A stretch of DNA of 64,000 nt from Acidobacteriota bacterium (GTDB lineage Bacteria > Acidobacteriota > Vicinamibacteria > Vicinamibacterales > UBA8438), in NCBI GenBank assembly GCA_011523845.1, contig WTFV01000204.1:1-64000 (forward strand), written 5' to 3'. Under the pieces are notes generated by a model. It had not been told where the DNA came from. It worked only from the letters and a program-made list of their open reading frames with translations, and ran no database searches. Positions 17,662-26,472 of the stretch are shown here, piece by piece; positions within the stretch are counted from its first letter, which is position 1, and the number at the start of each line of letters is the position of its first letter. The position numbers and the translations under genes were made by a program.

Positions 17662-18002
17662 AGGCCATCGAAGCGGTGGAGCAGGACCAGTTGGTCGAGC
17701 GGCCCGACATTCGGTCGGGCGACACCATCCGCGTGCACGTCCGAGTGACCGAGGGTGAGAAGGAACGGATTCAGGTCTTCGAAGGGATCGTCATCGGCCA
17801 GCATCAGCGCGGCGCCGGGTCGACCGTCACCGTCCGCAAGGTGTCGTTCGGGCAGGGCGTGGAGCGGATCTTCCCGCTGCACTCGCCGATGATCGACCGC
17901 ATCGAGGTCGTACGCTCCGCGCGGGTGCGCCGCGCGAAGCTCTACTTCCTGAGGAAGCTGCGGGGCAAGGCGGCGCGCATGCGGGAGCGCCGCCGCCGCT
18001 AG
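17658..18002 (+). CDS. rplS: 50S ribosomal protein bL19
   Basis: Large-subunit protein at the subunit interface. The 114-residue product has the family pattern: RSGDTIRVHVRVTEGEKERIQ, FEGIVIGQHQRGAGSTVTVRK, ERIFPLHSPMIDRIEVV, and the basic end VRRAKLYFLRKLRGKAARM. It overlaps the trmD stop by 4 bp, the standard rimM-trmD-rplS order. Confidence 0.98.
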   Translation: MKAIEAVEQDQLVERPDIRSGDTIRVHVRVTEGEKERIQVFEGIVIGQHQRGAGSTVTVRKVSFGQGVERIFPLHSPMIDRIEVVRSARVRRAKLYFLRKLRGKAARMRERRRR

Positions 18003-18015
18003 CCGCGCCGCGGAA

Positions 18016-18645
18016 GTGGCACGCTCGTCGACATCGCGGCGCCTGCGCCTCGCCGCACGACGGACCATCGAGAACTCCCTGCGGCGGCGCGGGTTCGACT
18101 CCGTCGCGGGGGCCGACGAGGTCGGCCGCGGGGCCCTGGCCGGACCCGTGGTGGCCGCGGCCGTGGTGCTCGATCCGCGGCGGCATATCCCGGGCCTGCG
18201 CGATTCCAAGTTGCTGACGCCGGCGCAACGCGAGCGACTCTACACGGAGATCACCGGCAGCGCCCGCTGGGCGGTCGGGTCGGTCACGCCGGCCGACGTC
18301 GATCGGCTCAACGTGCACCGGGCCTCGCTCGATGCGCTGAGACAGGCCATCGCGGCACTGGAGCCGCGGCCGGCCTTCGCTCTCATCGACGGCTTCCGCG
18401 TGCCGGATCTGGGTGTGCCGCAGCGCGGCATAGCCGGCGGCGATCGACGCTGCGCGGCGATCGCGGCAGCGTCCATCGTCGCGAAGGTGACACGCGATCG
18501 GGAGATGGCTCGGTTGCACGAGGTCGATCCCCGCTATGGTTTCGACAGGCACAAGGGCTACGCGACACGCGCTCACCTCGAGGCCGTAGCCCGGTTCGGG
18601 TACTCGGAGGCGCATCGGCGCACGTTCCGGCCGCGCGCCCTGTGA
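18016..18645 (+). CDS. rnhB: Ribonuclease HII
   Basis: Cuts RNA in RNA-DNA hybrids and removes misincorporated ribonucleotides. The 209-residue product has the signature GADEVGRGALAGPVVAAAVVL (Asp-Glu pair near residue 33), the third acidic residue in ALIDGF, and the end motif YGFDRHKGYATRAHLEAV. The start is GTG 18016, and the first 25 residues are basic and not conserved. Its stop overlaps the next gene. Confidence 0.96.
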   Translation: MARSSTSRRLRLAARRTIENSLRRRGFDSVAGADEVGRGALAGPVVAAAVVLDPRRHIPGLRDSKLLTPAQRERLYTEITGSARWAVGSVTPADVDRLNVHRASLDALRQAIAALEPRPAFALIDGFRVPDLGVPQRGIAGGDRRCAAIAAASIVAKVTRDREMARLHEVDPRYGFDRHKGYATRAHLEAVARFGYSEAHRRTFRPRAL

Positions 18646-19358
18646 CGGGAATGCACCGCGAACCGGTACTGCCCGCGACATCGTCGCTGATCTGTCTCGT
18701 GACCGATCGGCACGTGCTCGCGCACGCCGCGGTTCGGGATGACGGCCTGTGGCTGCGGCAGCTTCTCGCGCTGATTGCCGATTGCGCGGACGCGGGCGTC
18801 GACCTCGTGCAGATCAGGGAGCCGGGGCTGTCCGACCGCCGGCTGCTGGCTCTCGTGCGCGGCGCGGTGGACCGTACCCGGACCACGTCCGCGCGGGTGG
18901 TCGTGAACGACCGGCCGGACGTGGCGCTGGCGGCCGGCGCCGCCGGCGTGCACCTGAAGGACGACCAGCGCTCCGCCGTACGCGTTCGGGCCCTGGGACC
19001 GGCCGATTGGATCCTCGGGCGGTCGGTGCACGACGCGGACTCCGCCCGGCGGGCGACGGAGTCCGGCGCCGTCGACTACCTGCTGGCCGGCACGTTGTTC
19101 CCGACCGCGTCGAAGCCGGGCCGGCGGCCCCTTGGTCCGGACGCGCTGCGGAGCATCGTGGGCGCGGTGAACCGACCGGTCCTGGCGATCGGCGGGGTGG
19201 GGGTGCCCGAAGCGGCCGCGGTGGCGGCGACCGGCGCCGCCGGCGTCGCCGGCATCCGGCTTTTTCGGATTCCTCCGGGCGCGGATCACCGGACTCGGAT
19301 TGCCGCGCGGGTTCGAGCGCTGCGGGCCGCGTTTGACAGCCGGGGAACCCTCCATTAG
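18642..19358 (+). CDS. Thiamine phosphate synthase-like protein (ThiE/TenI fold)
   Basis: A 238-residue TIM barrel of the ThiE/TenI family: LVTDRH at the start, VVVNDRPDVALAAGAAGVHLKDD, LGRSVHD, LLAGTLFPTASKPG and LAIGGVGVPEAA. The loop that normally reads Q-[LF]-R-E-K has QIREP at residues 57-61, so the diphosphate-binding lysine is replaced by proline. It may be a TenI-like aminase or a diverged ThiE. The paralogue at 45698-46333 matches ThiE better in the glycine-rich part. It is coupled to rnhB and to the RodZ-like gene. Confidence 0.75.
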   Translation: MTGMHREPVLPATSSLICLVTDRHVLAHAAVRDDGLWLRQLLALIADCADAGVDLVQIREPGLSDRRLLALVRGAVDRTRTTSARVVVNDRPDVALAAGAAGVHLKDDQRSAVRVRALGPADWILGRSVHDADSARRATESGAVDYLLAGTLFPTASKPGRRPLGPDALRSIVGAVNRPVLAIGGVGVPEAAAVAATGAAGVAGIRLFRIPPGADHRTRIAARVRALRAAFDSRGTLH

Positions 19359-20206
19359 TGTGCCGGCTCGTGGCCGATCCCGCTCCGGAACGTTTCGGCA
19401 AGCTTCTGATCGACGCCCGCAGGGCGCGGGGCATGTCGCTCCAGGAGGTCTCCGGTTCCACGAAGATTCCCGTATCGAAGCTCCAGGCGATTGAACGCGA
19501 CGATATCGGGAGCCTGCCGGGCGGGATCTTCACCCGGGGCTTCGTGCGTTCCTACGCCGAGGCCGTGGGACTGGATCCGCAGGAGACCCTGTCGAGGTTC
19601 GAAGAGAAGTTCCCCGACGAATCCTCCGTCGCGACTCTGCACGCGACCATCGAGGGGCGCGCGAACGAGGAGTTCGTGAGGCGGCAGCGGGCGGCGAAGG
19701 GCGTGGTCTGGCTCGGACTGCTGATGCTGCCGCTGATGGTGTGGCTGCTGAGCGTCGTTGCCCCGGACGACCAGCGGCCGGCGACGCCGGCCGCGATGGT
19801 CGTCGAGGACCTCGATTCTTCCGAGGAGGCGTCCGCCCCCGCACGCGAACCCCGGCCGGCGTCCCCGACTGCGCCGAACTCCCCGCCGCCGGGAGAATCC
19901 GAGGCGCGCCCCGAGCCGCTGCAGGTCGCTCCGACCGGGTCCGCGCCGCTCACGATGGAGATAATGCCGACGGGGGACTGCTGGGTGCTGGCTTCGGCCG
20001 ACGGAGATACGGTGCTCTCGCGGGTGCTCGGCGCCGGGGAGCGGCAGGTGATCGTCGCACGGAACGGGATCGACCTGCGGATCGGAGACGCCGGCGCATT
20101 CGCGTTCGCCATCAATCAGCGTCCGGGACGCGTGCTGGGCGACCCCGGCGAGGTCGTGAACGTGAGCGTCACGCCGTCGAACTACCTGAGCTTCGTCGTC
20201 GAGTGA
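19358..20206 (+). CDS. RodZ-like HTH membrane protein
   Basis: Bitopic cell-shape or division-type protein, 282 residues from GTG 19358 (the stop of the previous gene is TAGTG); GTG 19370 is an alternative. The N-terminal cytoplasmic helix-turn-helix domain (LLIDARRARGMSLQEVSGSTKIPVSKLQAIE split, GIFTRGFVRSYAEAVGLDP) precedes one membrane helix near 105-123, a Pro/Glu/Ser-rich linker, and a C-terminal DUF4115 beta domain (CWVLASADGDTVLSRVLGAG). In RodZ the HTH binds MreB. No mre gene is nearby. Confidence 0.8.
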   Translation: MCRLVADPAPERFGKLLIDARRARGMSLQEVSGSTKIPVSKLQAIERDDIGSLPGGIFTRGFVRSYAEAVGLDPQETLSRFEEKFPDESSVATLHATIEGRANEEFVRRQRAAKGVVWLGLLMLPLMVWLLSVVAPDDQRPATPAAMVVEDLDSSEEASAPAREPRPASPTAPNSPPPGESEARPEPLQVAPTGSAPLTMEIMPTGDCWVLASADGDTVLSRVLGAGERQVIVARNGIDLRIGDAGAFAFAINQRPGRVLGDPGEVVNVSVTPSNYLSFVVE

Positions 20207-20249
20207 TCCGCGGTCCGCGCGAGGACGCGTGCGACGCCCGCGTCGTCCG

Positions 20250-21263
20250 TCAGCGGACGCCGTCGCGTCCGGAGAGGTCGACCTGGAGGCCGCGGGTGTC
20301 GATGCGGCAGTCGAGCACCGACGCGCCGGCTTCCGCCAGGGTGCGGCGCACGGTGCCCGTGCGGTCGGGAGGGGCCAGAAAGAGGAGGCAGCCGCCGCCG
20401 CCGGCGCCGCAGACCTTGGCGGCGTCGGCGCCTGCCTGCAGGCCGCACCGGACGAGATCGTCGAGGCGGTCGGTGGTGACCCCGGGGGCCAGACGCCGGC
20501 GAAGGTCCCATTCGAGCGCGACGTGGCGGGCGACCTCGTCCCAGCGCGCCGTCTCGAGCGCCTGCCGCATGCCGAGTGCGACGTCGCGAATCTCGTCGAA
20601 CAGGGAGCTGACCGCCGCATCGCCGTCGATGCGGCGCTTGGTCACTTCCCAGTTGTTGATGCCCGAGTCGCGCGACTGCCCCGTGTAGACGAGAACCATC
20701 CGGCTCGCCAGGGCGTCCGCGTCCACGTTCAGCGGAGTCCGCGTCACGCCGGCCGGACCCATTTCGAGCGCCGCGATTCCACCGTAGGTCGCGGGCCGGT
20801 AGTCCTGCGCGCCCGTGGGGACGCCGAGCACCTGGGCCTCGAGGTTGAGGGCCAGGTCGATCAGCGCTTCGCCGGCGAGCGGGCGGTTCCGCCAGCGTGC
20901 CAGGGCCGCGCACAGGGCGATGTTCAGCGCCGAGGATCCCGCCAGTCCCGCCCCGACGGGAGCTGCCGAACGCGTGGAGACGGCAAGTCCTTCGGCCCGG
21001 AAGAAACGGAGGATGCGGGCCACGAGGCGCGATGCCTCGCTCTCGTCCAGCTCCGACCAGTGGGAGACTTCGACCTGCGCCCCGGTGTCTCCCGCATCGA
21101 CGCGCAGTCCGCCCGCGGGACGCTCGGTCAGCCGGCACTCGGCCCGGATGGTGATGGCCGCGTTGAGTGTCTGCGCGTTCTCGTGAAACAGATAGAGCGG
21201 CCAGATGTCGAGCGTCCCGCCCGCCAGGTCGACTCGCGTGGGAGCCGACGCGTGAACCTGCAC
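20250..21263 (-). CDS. GHMP-family sugar kinase
   Basis: A 337-residue kinase with the three GHMP motifs: substrate-end APTRVDLAGGTLDIWPLY near residue 6, ATP loop PVGAGLAGSSALNIALCAAL near 100, and CGAGGGGCLLF near 280. The first motif resembles heptose-7-phosphate and fucose kinases (HddA/FKP type), so a role in heptose or nucleotide-sugar supply for surface polysaccharide is plausible but unproven. GTG 21263 is chosen because conserved sequence begins there and a TATAAT box ends 6 nt upstream, which predicts a leaderless mRNA. Confidence 0.82.
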   Translation of the reverse strand: MQVHASAPTRVDLAGGTLDIWPLYLFHENAQTLNAAITIRAECRLTERPAGGLRVDAGDTGAQVEVSHWSELDESEASRLVARILRFFRAEGLAVSTRSAAPVGAGLAGSSALNIALCAALARWRNRPLAGEALIDLALNLEAQVLGVPTGAQDYRPATYGGIAALEMGPAGVTRTPLNVDADALASRMVLVYTGQSRDSGINNWEVTKRRIDGDAAVSSLFDEIRDVALGMRQALETARWDEVARHVALEWDLRRRLAPGVTTDRLDDLVRCGLQAGADAAKVCGAGGGGCLLFLAPPDRTGTVRRTLAEAGASVLDCRIDTRGLQVDLSGRDGVR

Positions 21264-21269
21264 GCACGA

Positions 21270-21277
21270 ATTATAAT
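21270..21277. promoter_or_regulatory. Shared bidirectional -10 element ATTATAAT
   Basis: In otherwise GC-rich sequence, ATTATAAT reads TATAAT on the plus strand (21272-21277, towards nagZ) and TATAAT on the minus strand (21275-21270, towards the GHMP kinase). No clear -35 box was found on either side. Overlapping symmetric -10 boxes are the known design of bidirectional bacterial promoters. Confidence 0.65.
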
Positions 21278-21382
21278 GAGCCGCAGCGGCAGCCCGCCGG
21301 CGTCGATGCCCGCCCGCGCGTCCGGGACGGACCCTCGGTCCGCTCGTCCGCACCTCCGCCGACGGTATTCGCCGTCCACTGG

Positions 21383-22474
21383 ATGCCTACTGGTCTGCAG
21401 CGTCATGTCGGTCAACTGGTGGTCGCCGGCTTTGCCGGCGTCACGCTGCCGGTGGAGTTGCGCGCGCTCGCTCGGGAGTTCGAACTGGGGGGAGTGATAC
21501 TGTTCGCGCGCAACGTCGAAGCGCCGCTGCAGGTGGCCGAGGTGGCGTACGCCGTCAAGCAGTTGTCGGAAGTTCCCCCGTGGGTGAGCGTCGATCAGGA
21601 GGGCGGGCGGGTGCAGCGACTGCGGGCGCCGTTCACCGAATGGCCGCCGCCGGCGTCGATCGGCAGACGCGGAGACGCGGAGTTGGCGGCGCGTTTCGGT
21701 CGCGCCCTCGCGCGCGAGTTGCGGAGCGTCGGCATCACGTTGGACTACGCACCGGTGCTCGACGTGCTGACGAACGCGGCCAACCCGGTCATCGGCGACC
21801 GGGCGCTGGCGGAGGATTCCGCCGCGGTCGCCCGCCTGGGCGCCGTCCTCATCCGCGCGATCGAAGCCGAGGGGGTGGCCGCCTGCGCCAAGCACTTTCC
21901 CGGCCACGGCGACACGAGTGTCGACTCCCATCTGGATCTGCCGGTGGTCGAGCACGAGCGCGGCCGGCTCCTGGAGGTCGAGTTGCCGCCGTTTCGTGCC
22001 GCGGTAGATGCCGGAGCGGCAGCGATCATGACCGCCCACGTCCGGTATCCGGCCCTCGACGACGCATCGCCGGCGACCCTGTCACGGGCCGTGGTCACGG
22101 GGTTGTTGCGCGACGAGCTCGGGTACGACGGGCTCGTCGTGAGCGACGACCTCGCGATGGGGGCAATCGCGAAGCTCCAGGCGCCGGCCCCGGCCGCCGT
22201 CGCGGCGGTCAGGGCGGGATGCGATCTGCTGCTGCTGTGCGAGCCCGAACCGGCGATGCAGGCCACGGTCATCGAAGGGTTGATTCACGCGGTCGAGGAC
22301 GGCTCGTTGCCCGCCGGGCGCGTGGAGGAGGCGTTGCGGCGGCAGCGGCGCGCCCGCGAGCGGTTCCTGCAGGGCGACGACGGCTGGCGCCCGCCTGCGC
22401 AGGCGCAGTTGAACGAGACAATCGGTTGCGCCGAGCACCAGGACATCGCCGGGCTGATGCGGGAGTCGCTGTAG
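21383..22474 (+). CDS. nagZ: Beta-N-acetylglucosaminidase (glycoside hydrolase family 3)
   Basis: Cytosolic enzyme that removes GlcNAc from anhydro-muropeptides during cell-wall recycling. The 363-residue product has the GH3 signature KHFPGHGDTSVDSHLDLP near residue 173, with the NagZ-type catalytic His/Asp loop, VSVDQEGGRVQRL, and the nucleophile region VVSDDLAMGAI. There is no signal peptide, in keeping with a cytosolic role. ATG 21383 is chosen because the family starts there. It leads the recycling run nagZ-ldcA-mpl. Confidence 0.92.
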   Translation: MPTGLQRHVGQLVVAGFAGVTLPVELRALAREFELGGVILFARNVEAPLQVAEVAYAVKQLSEVPPWVSVDQEGGRVQRLRAPFTEWPPPASIGRRGDAELAARFGRALARELRSVGITLDYAPVLDVLTNAANPVIGDRALAEDSAAVARLGAVLIRAIEAEGVAACAKHFPGHGDTSVDSHLDLPVVEHERGRLLEVELPPFRAAVDAGAAAIMTAHVRYPALDDASPATLSRAVVTGLLRDELGYDGLVVSDDLAMGAIAKLQAPAPAAVAAVRAGCDLLLLCEPEPAMQATVIEGLIHAVEDGSLPAGRVEEALRRQRRARERFLQGDDGWRPPAQAQLNETIGCAEHQDIAGLMRESL

Positions 22475-22486
22475 GGCTTGCAGGGA

Positions 22487-23407
22487 ATGCGGAGGCCGCC
22501 GGCGTTGCGCGGGGGTGATCGGATCGCGCTGGTTGCGCCGGCGAGCCCGTTCGAGCGGGAAGTCTTCGACCGCGGCGTCGAGGAGGTGCGGGCGCTGGGC
22601 CTCACGCCCGTGTTCGGGCCTTCGGTCTTCGAGCGCCGGGCGTACGTGGCCGGACCTGCCGGCACACGGGCCGCGGCGTTCGCCGCGGCCTGGCGCGATC
22701 CGTCCATCGCCGGGCTGTTCGCGGTTCGCGGCGGTTACGGGAGCGCACAGTTGCTGCCCCGGCTCGCGGCCGGCGACGTGCGTGCGGGGCGCAAGGTGCT
22801 GCTCGGGTCCAGCGACGTGACGGCGTTGCTGAGCTGGGTGACGACGCATTGCGGGCTGGTCGCCTTCCACGGGCCGATGCTGATGCACCTGGCGGCCGGC
22901 GCCGCGGGCTACGATCGGGCGTCCCTGCTGGGGCAACTGACGGGGCGCCGTCCCTACGGCGAGCTCGCGGCGGACGGACTCGAGGCGCTGAAGGGGGGGC
23001 GGGCTCGCGGGCCGCTGTTCGGGGGGACGCTCACCCAGCTCGTCGCCTCGCTCGGCACGCCGTTCGCCTTCGATCCGCCGCCGGGATTCGTGCTCCTGCT
23101 GGACGAGGTCGACGAGCGACCCTACCGGCTCGACCGGATGCTGGTCCAGCTTCGCCAGTCCGGCATCCTCTCTCGCGCCCGCGCCGTGGTCTGTGCGGAG
23201 TTTCCCGGATGCGACGAATCGGGAGGGGGGCTGACGGCGCGCGCCGTGGCTGCCGATCTGCTGGACGACGTGCCGGGGCCGGTGCTGTTCGGACTGCCGA
23301 CGGGGCATGCCGCCGGGCCGCTCCTGACGGTGCCGCTCGGCGTCGACGTGACCGTGGAGACGACGCCGGCCGGCCGGCTCGTCGTCGAGGAGGCGGCGGT
23401 CGAATGA
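22487..23407 (+). CDS. ldcA: Muramoyltetrapeptide LD-carboxypeptidase
   Basis: Serine peptidase (family S66) that trims the terminal D-Ala from recycled tetrapeptides. The product has 306 residues. The nucleophile serine lies in LLGSSDVTALLSW near residue 110, the catalytic glutamate region is LLLDEVDERPYRLDRML, and the histidine is in GLPTGHAAGPLLTVPLG. A TTG at 22478 is an alternative start 3 codons upstream. It is coupled to mpl by a 4-bp overlap. Confidence 0.93.
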   Translation: MRRPPALRGGDRIALVAPASPFEREVFDRGVEEVRALGLTPVFGPSVFERRAYVAGPAGTRAAAFAAAWRDPSIAGLFAVRGGYGSAQLLPRLAAGDVRAGRKVLLGSSDVTALLSWVTTHCGLVAFHGPMLMHLAAGAAGYDRASLLGQLTGRRPYGELAADGLEALKGGRARGPLFGGTLTQLVASLGTPFAFDPPPGFVLLLDEVDERPYRLDRMLVQLRQSGILSRARAVVCAEFPGCDESGGGLTARAVAADLLDDVPGPVLFGLPTGHAAGPLLTVPLGVDVTVETTPAGRLVVEEAAVE

Positions 23408-24816
23408 CCAGCGTCTACTTCATCGGCATCTGCGGCACGGCGATGGCGACCCTGGCCGCGATGCTGAAGCGCCAGGGGTTGCGCGTGCGCGGATCGGATG
23501 CCCACGCCTATCCGCCCATGGACAGCTTCCTGGCGGCGCAGGGAATCACGCCCCGGCTGGGCTACGACGCCGATCATCTCGGCGACGATATCGACGTCGT
23601 GGTGATCGGCAACGCGGTGTCTCGCGGCAACCCCGAGGTGGAGGCGGTGCTCTCGCGCCGGCTGCGCTACGTCTCGTTGCCGGAGATGGTGCGCGAACGG
23701 TTTCTCCGGAACGCGCGGCCGATCGTCGTTGCGGGAACGCACGGCAAGACCACGACGACGTCGATGACGGCCTGGGCCCTGGTCGAATCCGGCGCGGACC
23801 CCGGTTTCCTGGCCGGCGGCATCCCGCGCAACTTCGGCGCGAGCTATCGTCTCGGGGGCAGCGATCTGTTCGTGATCGAGGGGGACGAGTACGACAGCGC
23901 CTTCTTCGACAAGACCGCGAAGTTCCTGAAGTACCTGCCGTTCGTCGCGGTCGTCGGCAACCTGGAGTTCGATCACGCCGACATCTACCCGGACCTGCCG
24001 GTTCTTCGTCTCGCGTTTCGCCGCTTCCTGGCGCTGGTGCCGGCGAACGGCCGCGTGCTGCTCGGGCACGACGATCCGGGAGCGCGGGAGCTGCGCGACG
24101 CCGCGTACTGCCGCGTGGAGACGTTCGGCCTCGAGCCCGGGGCCGACTGGCGCGCGGTGGGTGTCGAGCAGGGCCCGGATCGGACGCGGTTCGACGTGGT
24201 TCGCGAGGGCGAGGCGGTGGCTTGCGTCGACCTGCCGATGATCGGCTCCTTCAACGTGCGCAACGCGCTGGCCGCGGTGGCTGCCGGGGCGGCCGTCGGC
24301 GTGAGTCCGGAGGCGTCGGCGGCGGCGCTCGGCCGCTTCGCCGGCGTGCGCCGGCGGCTCGACTTCTGCGGCATCGGGCGCGGCGTGTCCGTTTACGACG
24401 ACTTCGCCCACCATCCGACGGCGGTGCGCGAGACCGTGGCTGCCGTCCGGACCGCGTCGGAGGATGGGCGTGTCTGGGCCGTGTTCGAGCCGCGCTCGGC
24501 GACCTCGTGCCGCCGCGTCTTCCAGGGCGCCTATGCCGAGGCGCTCGCGGCGGCGGACGAGGTGCTCGTGGCCCCGGTCTTTCGATCGGCGCTGCCGGCC
24601 GGCGAACGGCTCTCGGAGACCAGGCTCGTCGAGGACCTGACGGCGGCCGGAACGCGCGCGCGGCATTGCGCCACGATCGAGGCCATCGGGGACACGATCG
24701 TCAGCGAGGCGCGGGAGGGCGATCGGGTCGTGCTGATGTCGAACGGAGACTTCGGCGGGCTGCGTGACACGCTGTGCCGGCGGCTCGGCGCGTCATCGCC
24801 GCCGGCGGATGCATGA
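23404..24816 (+). CDS. mpl: UDP-MurNAc:L-Ala-gamma-D-Glu-mDAP ligase
   Basis: Attaches recovered tripeptide to UDP-MurNAc, feeding it back into peptidoglycan synthesis. The product has 470 residues: the N-terminal Mur domain (VYFIGICGTAMATLAAMLKRQG), the ATP loop VVAGTHGKTTTTSM near 110, FVIEGDEYDSAFFDK (Mpl-type), and the C-terminal VYDDFAHHPTAVRET. GDEYDSAFFD with DFAHHPTA distinguishes Mpl from MurC. It follows ldcA and overlaps pxpB slightly. Confidence 0.95.
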   Translation: MTSVYFIGICGTAMATLAAMLKRQGLRVRGSDAHAYPPMDSFLAAQGITPRLGYDADHLGDDIDVVVIGNAVSRGNPEVEAVLSRRLRYVSLPEMVRERFLRNARPIVVAGTHGKTTTTSMTAWALVESGADPGFLAGGIPRNFGASYRLGGSDLFVIEGDEYDSAFFDKTAKFLKYLPFVAVVGNLEFDHADIYPDLPVLRLAFRRFLALVPANGRVLLGHDDPGARELRDAAYCRVETFGLEPGADWRAVGVEQGPDRTRFDVVREGEAVACVDLPMIGSFNVRNALAAVAAGAAVGVSPEASAAALGRFAGVRRRLDFCGIGRGVSVYDDFAHHPTAVRETVAAVRTASEDGRVWAVFEPRSATSCRRVFQGAYAEALAAADEVLVAPVFRSALPAGERLSETRLVEDLTAAGTRARHCATIEAIGDTIVSEAREGDRVVLMSNGDFGGLRDTLCRRLGASSPPADA

Positions 24817-25534
24817 GGTGACCGGAGCTGTGTCCCGGGAGTGGGAGTTGTTCCCGGACGGGGACGCTGCGCTGGTGCTCGCGTTTCCGGCTCGTCTGGA
24901 CCCGCGCATCAATGCGCGCTGCGTTGCCGTGGCCGAGGCGCTCCGGCGGAGGCCCGTGCAAGGCGTGCGGGACGTGGTCGAGGCGTTCGCAACCGTCACC
25001 GTCCACTTCGATCCGCTCGCGGGCGACGCCGGCGCGATCGAGACCGTGCTGCGCAGCCTGGCCGAGAAGGCCACCGCTCCCGCCGGCGAGGATCCGCTCC
25101 CGCCGGGGCGCGAGGTCCGACTGCCGGTATGCTACGGCGGCGCGCGCGGACCGGATCTGGCCGACGTGGCCCGCTTCGCGCGCTGCAGCGAAGCGGAGGT
25201 CGTGGAACGGCACTGCCGCGCGTCGTATCGCGTGTACATGCTCGGGTTCCAACCGGGCTTCGCCTACCTGGGCGCAGTCGACCCGCGGATTGCCGCGCCG
25301 CGGCGGGAGGTGCCCCGGGTCCACGTGCCGGCCGGCTCGGTCGGCATCGCGGCCCGGCAGACGGGCGTCTATCCGGTCGCCTCGCCGGGCGGCTGGCAGT
25401 TGGTCGGGCAGACTCCGGTTCGCATCTTCGACATGTCCCGCTCCGATCCCTTTCTGCTGGCGGCGGGAGACCGGGTGCGCTTCGAACCGATCGACGAGGC
25501 GTCGTACGACCGGCTGGAGGGCGGCCGGCCGTGA
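24809..25534 (+). CDS. pxpB: 5-oxoprolinase subunit B (PxpB/KipI family)
   Basis: With PxpA and PxpC forms the ATP-dependent 5-oxoprolinase that turns 5-oxoproline into glutamate. The 241-residue protein has the family core EVVERHCRASYRVYMLGFQPGF (split), YLGAVDPRIAAPRRE, PAGSVGIAARQTGVYPVASPGGWQLVG and DPFLLAAGDRVRFEPI. ATG 24809 overlaps the mpl stop; GTG 24818 is possible. PxpA, the LamB/YcsF-type subunit, is not in the window. Confidence 0.92.
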   Translation: MHEVTGAVSREWELFPDGDAALVLAFPARLDPRINARCVAVAEALRRRPVQGVRDVVEAFATVTVHFDPLAGDAGAIETVLRSLAEKATAPAGEDPLPPGREVRLPVCYGGARGPDLADVARFARCSEAEVVERHCRASYRVYMLGFQPGFAYLGAVDPRIAAPRREVPRVHVPAGSVGIAARQTGVYPVASPGGWQLVGQTPVRIFDMSRSDPFLLAAGDRVRFEPIDEASYDRLEGGRP

Positions 25535-26472
25535 CGAGCGCACAGCCGGGGTTGATCGTCGAGGACGGGGGGCTGCTGACGACGGTTCAGGATACCGGCC
25601 GCTGGGGCTACCAGCACTACGGCGTTTCCGTGTCGGGTGCGATGGACCCGGCCGCCCACCGGCGGGCCAACCGGCTGGTCGGCAACCCGCCCGAGGCGGC
25701 CACGCTCGAGATCACCCTGGTCGGCCCGGTGCTGCGCTTCCGGACCGCCGCGCGGATCGGCGTCTCGGGGGCGGCGTTCGAGCTGCGGCTCGATGCCCGC
25801 GCCGTGTCGACCGACACGCTGCTGCATCCCGAGCCCGGGCAGACGCTGGCGTTCGGACGGCGGACGGCGGGAGCGCGCGCGTACCTGGCGGCAGCGGGGG
25901 GCATTCTCGTGCCTGTCGTCCTCGGCAGCCGCTCGACGCACCTGCGCAGCGGCATGGGGGGGCTGGAGGGGAGGGCGCTCAGGGTCGGAGACGGGCTGGC
26001 CGTCGGTTCGTCGCGCGGCGTGCCGCACCGGGAGTCGGCCGCGGCCCGGTGGGGGCGGTCCATGCCCCTTGGGGGCGCGCGCGTACGGGTGCTTCCCGGC
26101 CCCCATGCCGGCCTGTTCGATCCGGAAATGCTGCGGCGGCTGGAGACCGCGCGCTACACGATTCGGCCGGAGTCGGATCGGATGGGTTATCGTCTGGACG
26201 GCGCACCGATCGCCGGGCCCGCGGGTCTGAGCCTGCTGTCTCAGGGCATGCCCGTCGGCGCGGTCCAGGTCGTCCCGTCGGGGGGCGTCATCGTCGCCAT
26301 GGCGGATCGCCAGACGGCCGGGGGGTATCCACGCGTGGCGACCGTCATAACGGCCGACATCCCCGTGCTCGGGCAACTCGCTCCCGGCGACTGGATCGAG
26401 TTCCAGCGGTGTGATCCACGCACCGCGCGGGAGGCGCTGGTGGAGGCCGAGGAGGAGCGTGAGAGCACCTGA
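25531..26472 (+). CDS. pxpC: 5-oxoprolinase subunit C (PxpC/KipA family)
   Basis: Biotin-dependent-carboxylase-like partner of PxpB. The 313-residue product starts GLLTTVQDTGRWGYQHYGVSVSG (split here: GLLTTVQDTGRWGYQH, then YGVSVSGAMDPAA) and has AYLAAAGGILVPVVLGSRST, SDRMGYRLDG and QTAGGYPRVATVI. The start GTG overlaps the pxpB stop. The 3' end overlaps the preferred murB start by 14 bp. Confidence 0.93.
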   Translation: MTSAQPGLIVEDGGLLTTVQDTGRWGYQHYGVSVSGAMDPAAHRRANRLVGNPPEAATLEITLVGPVLRFRTAARIGVSGAAFELRLDARAVSTDTLLHPEPGQTLAFGRRTAGARAYLAAAGGILVPVVLGSRSTHLRSGMGGLEGRALRVGDGLAVGSSRGVPHRESAAARWGRSMPLGGARVRVLPGPHAGLFDPEMLRRLETARYTIRPESDRMGYRLDGAPIAGPAGLSLLSQGMPVGAVQVVPSGGVIVAMADRQTAGGYPRVATVITADIPVLGQLAPGDWIEFQRCDPRTAREALVEAEEEREST

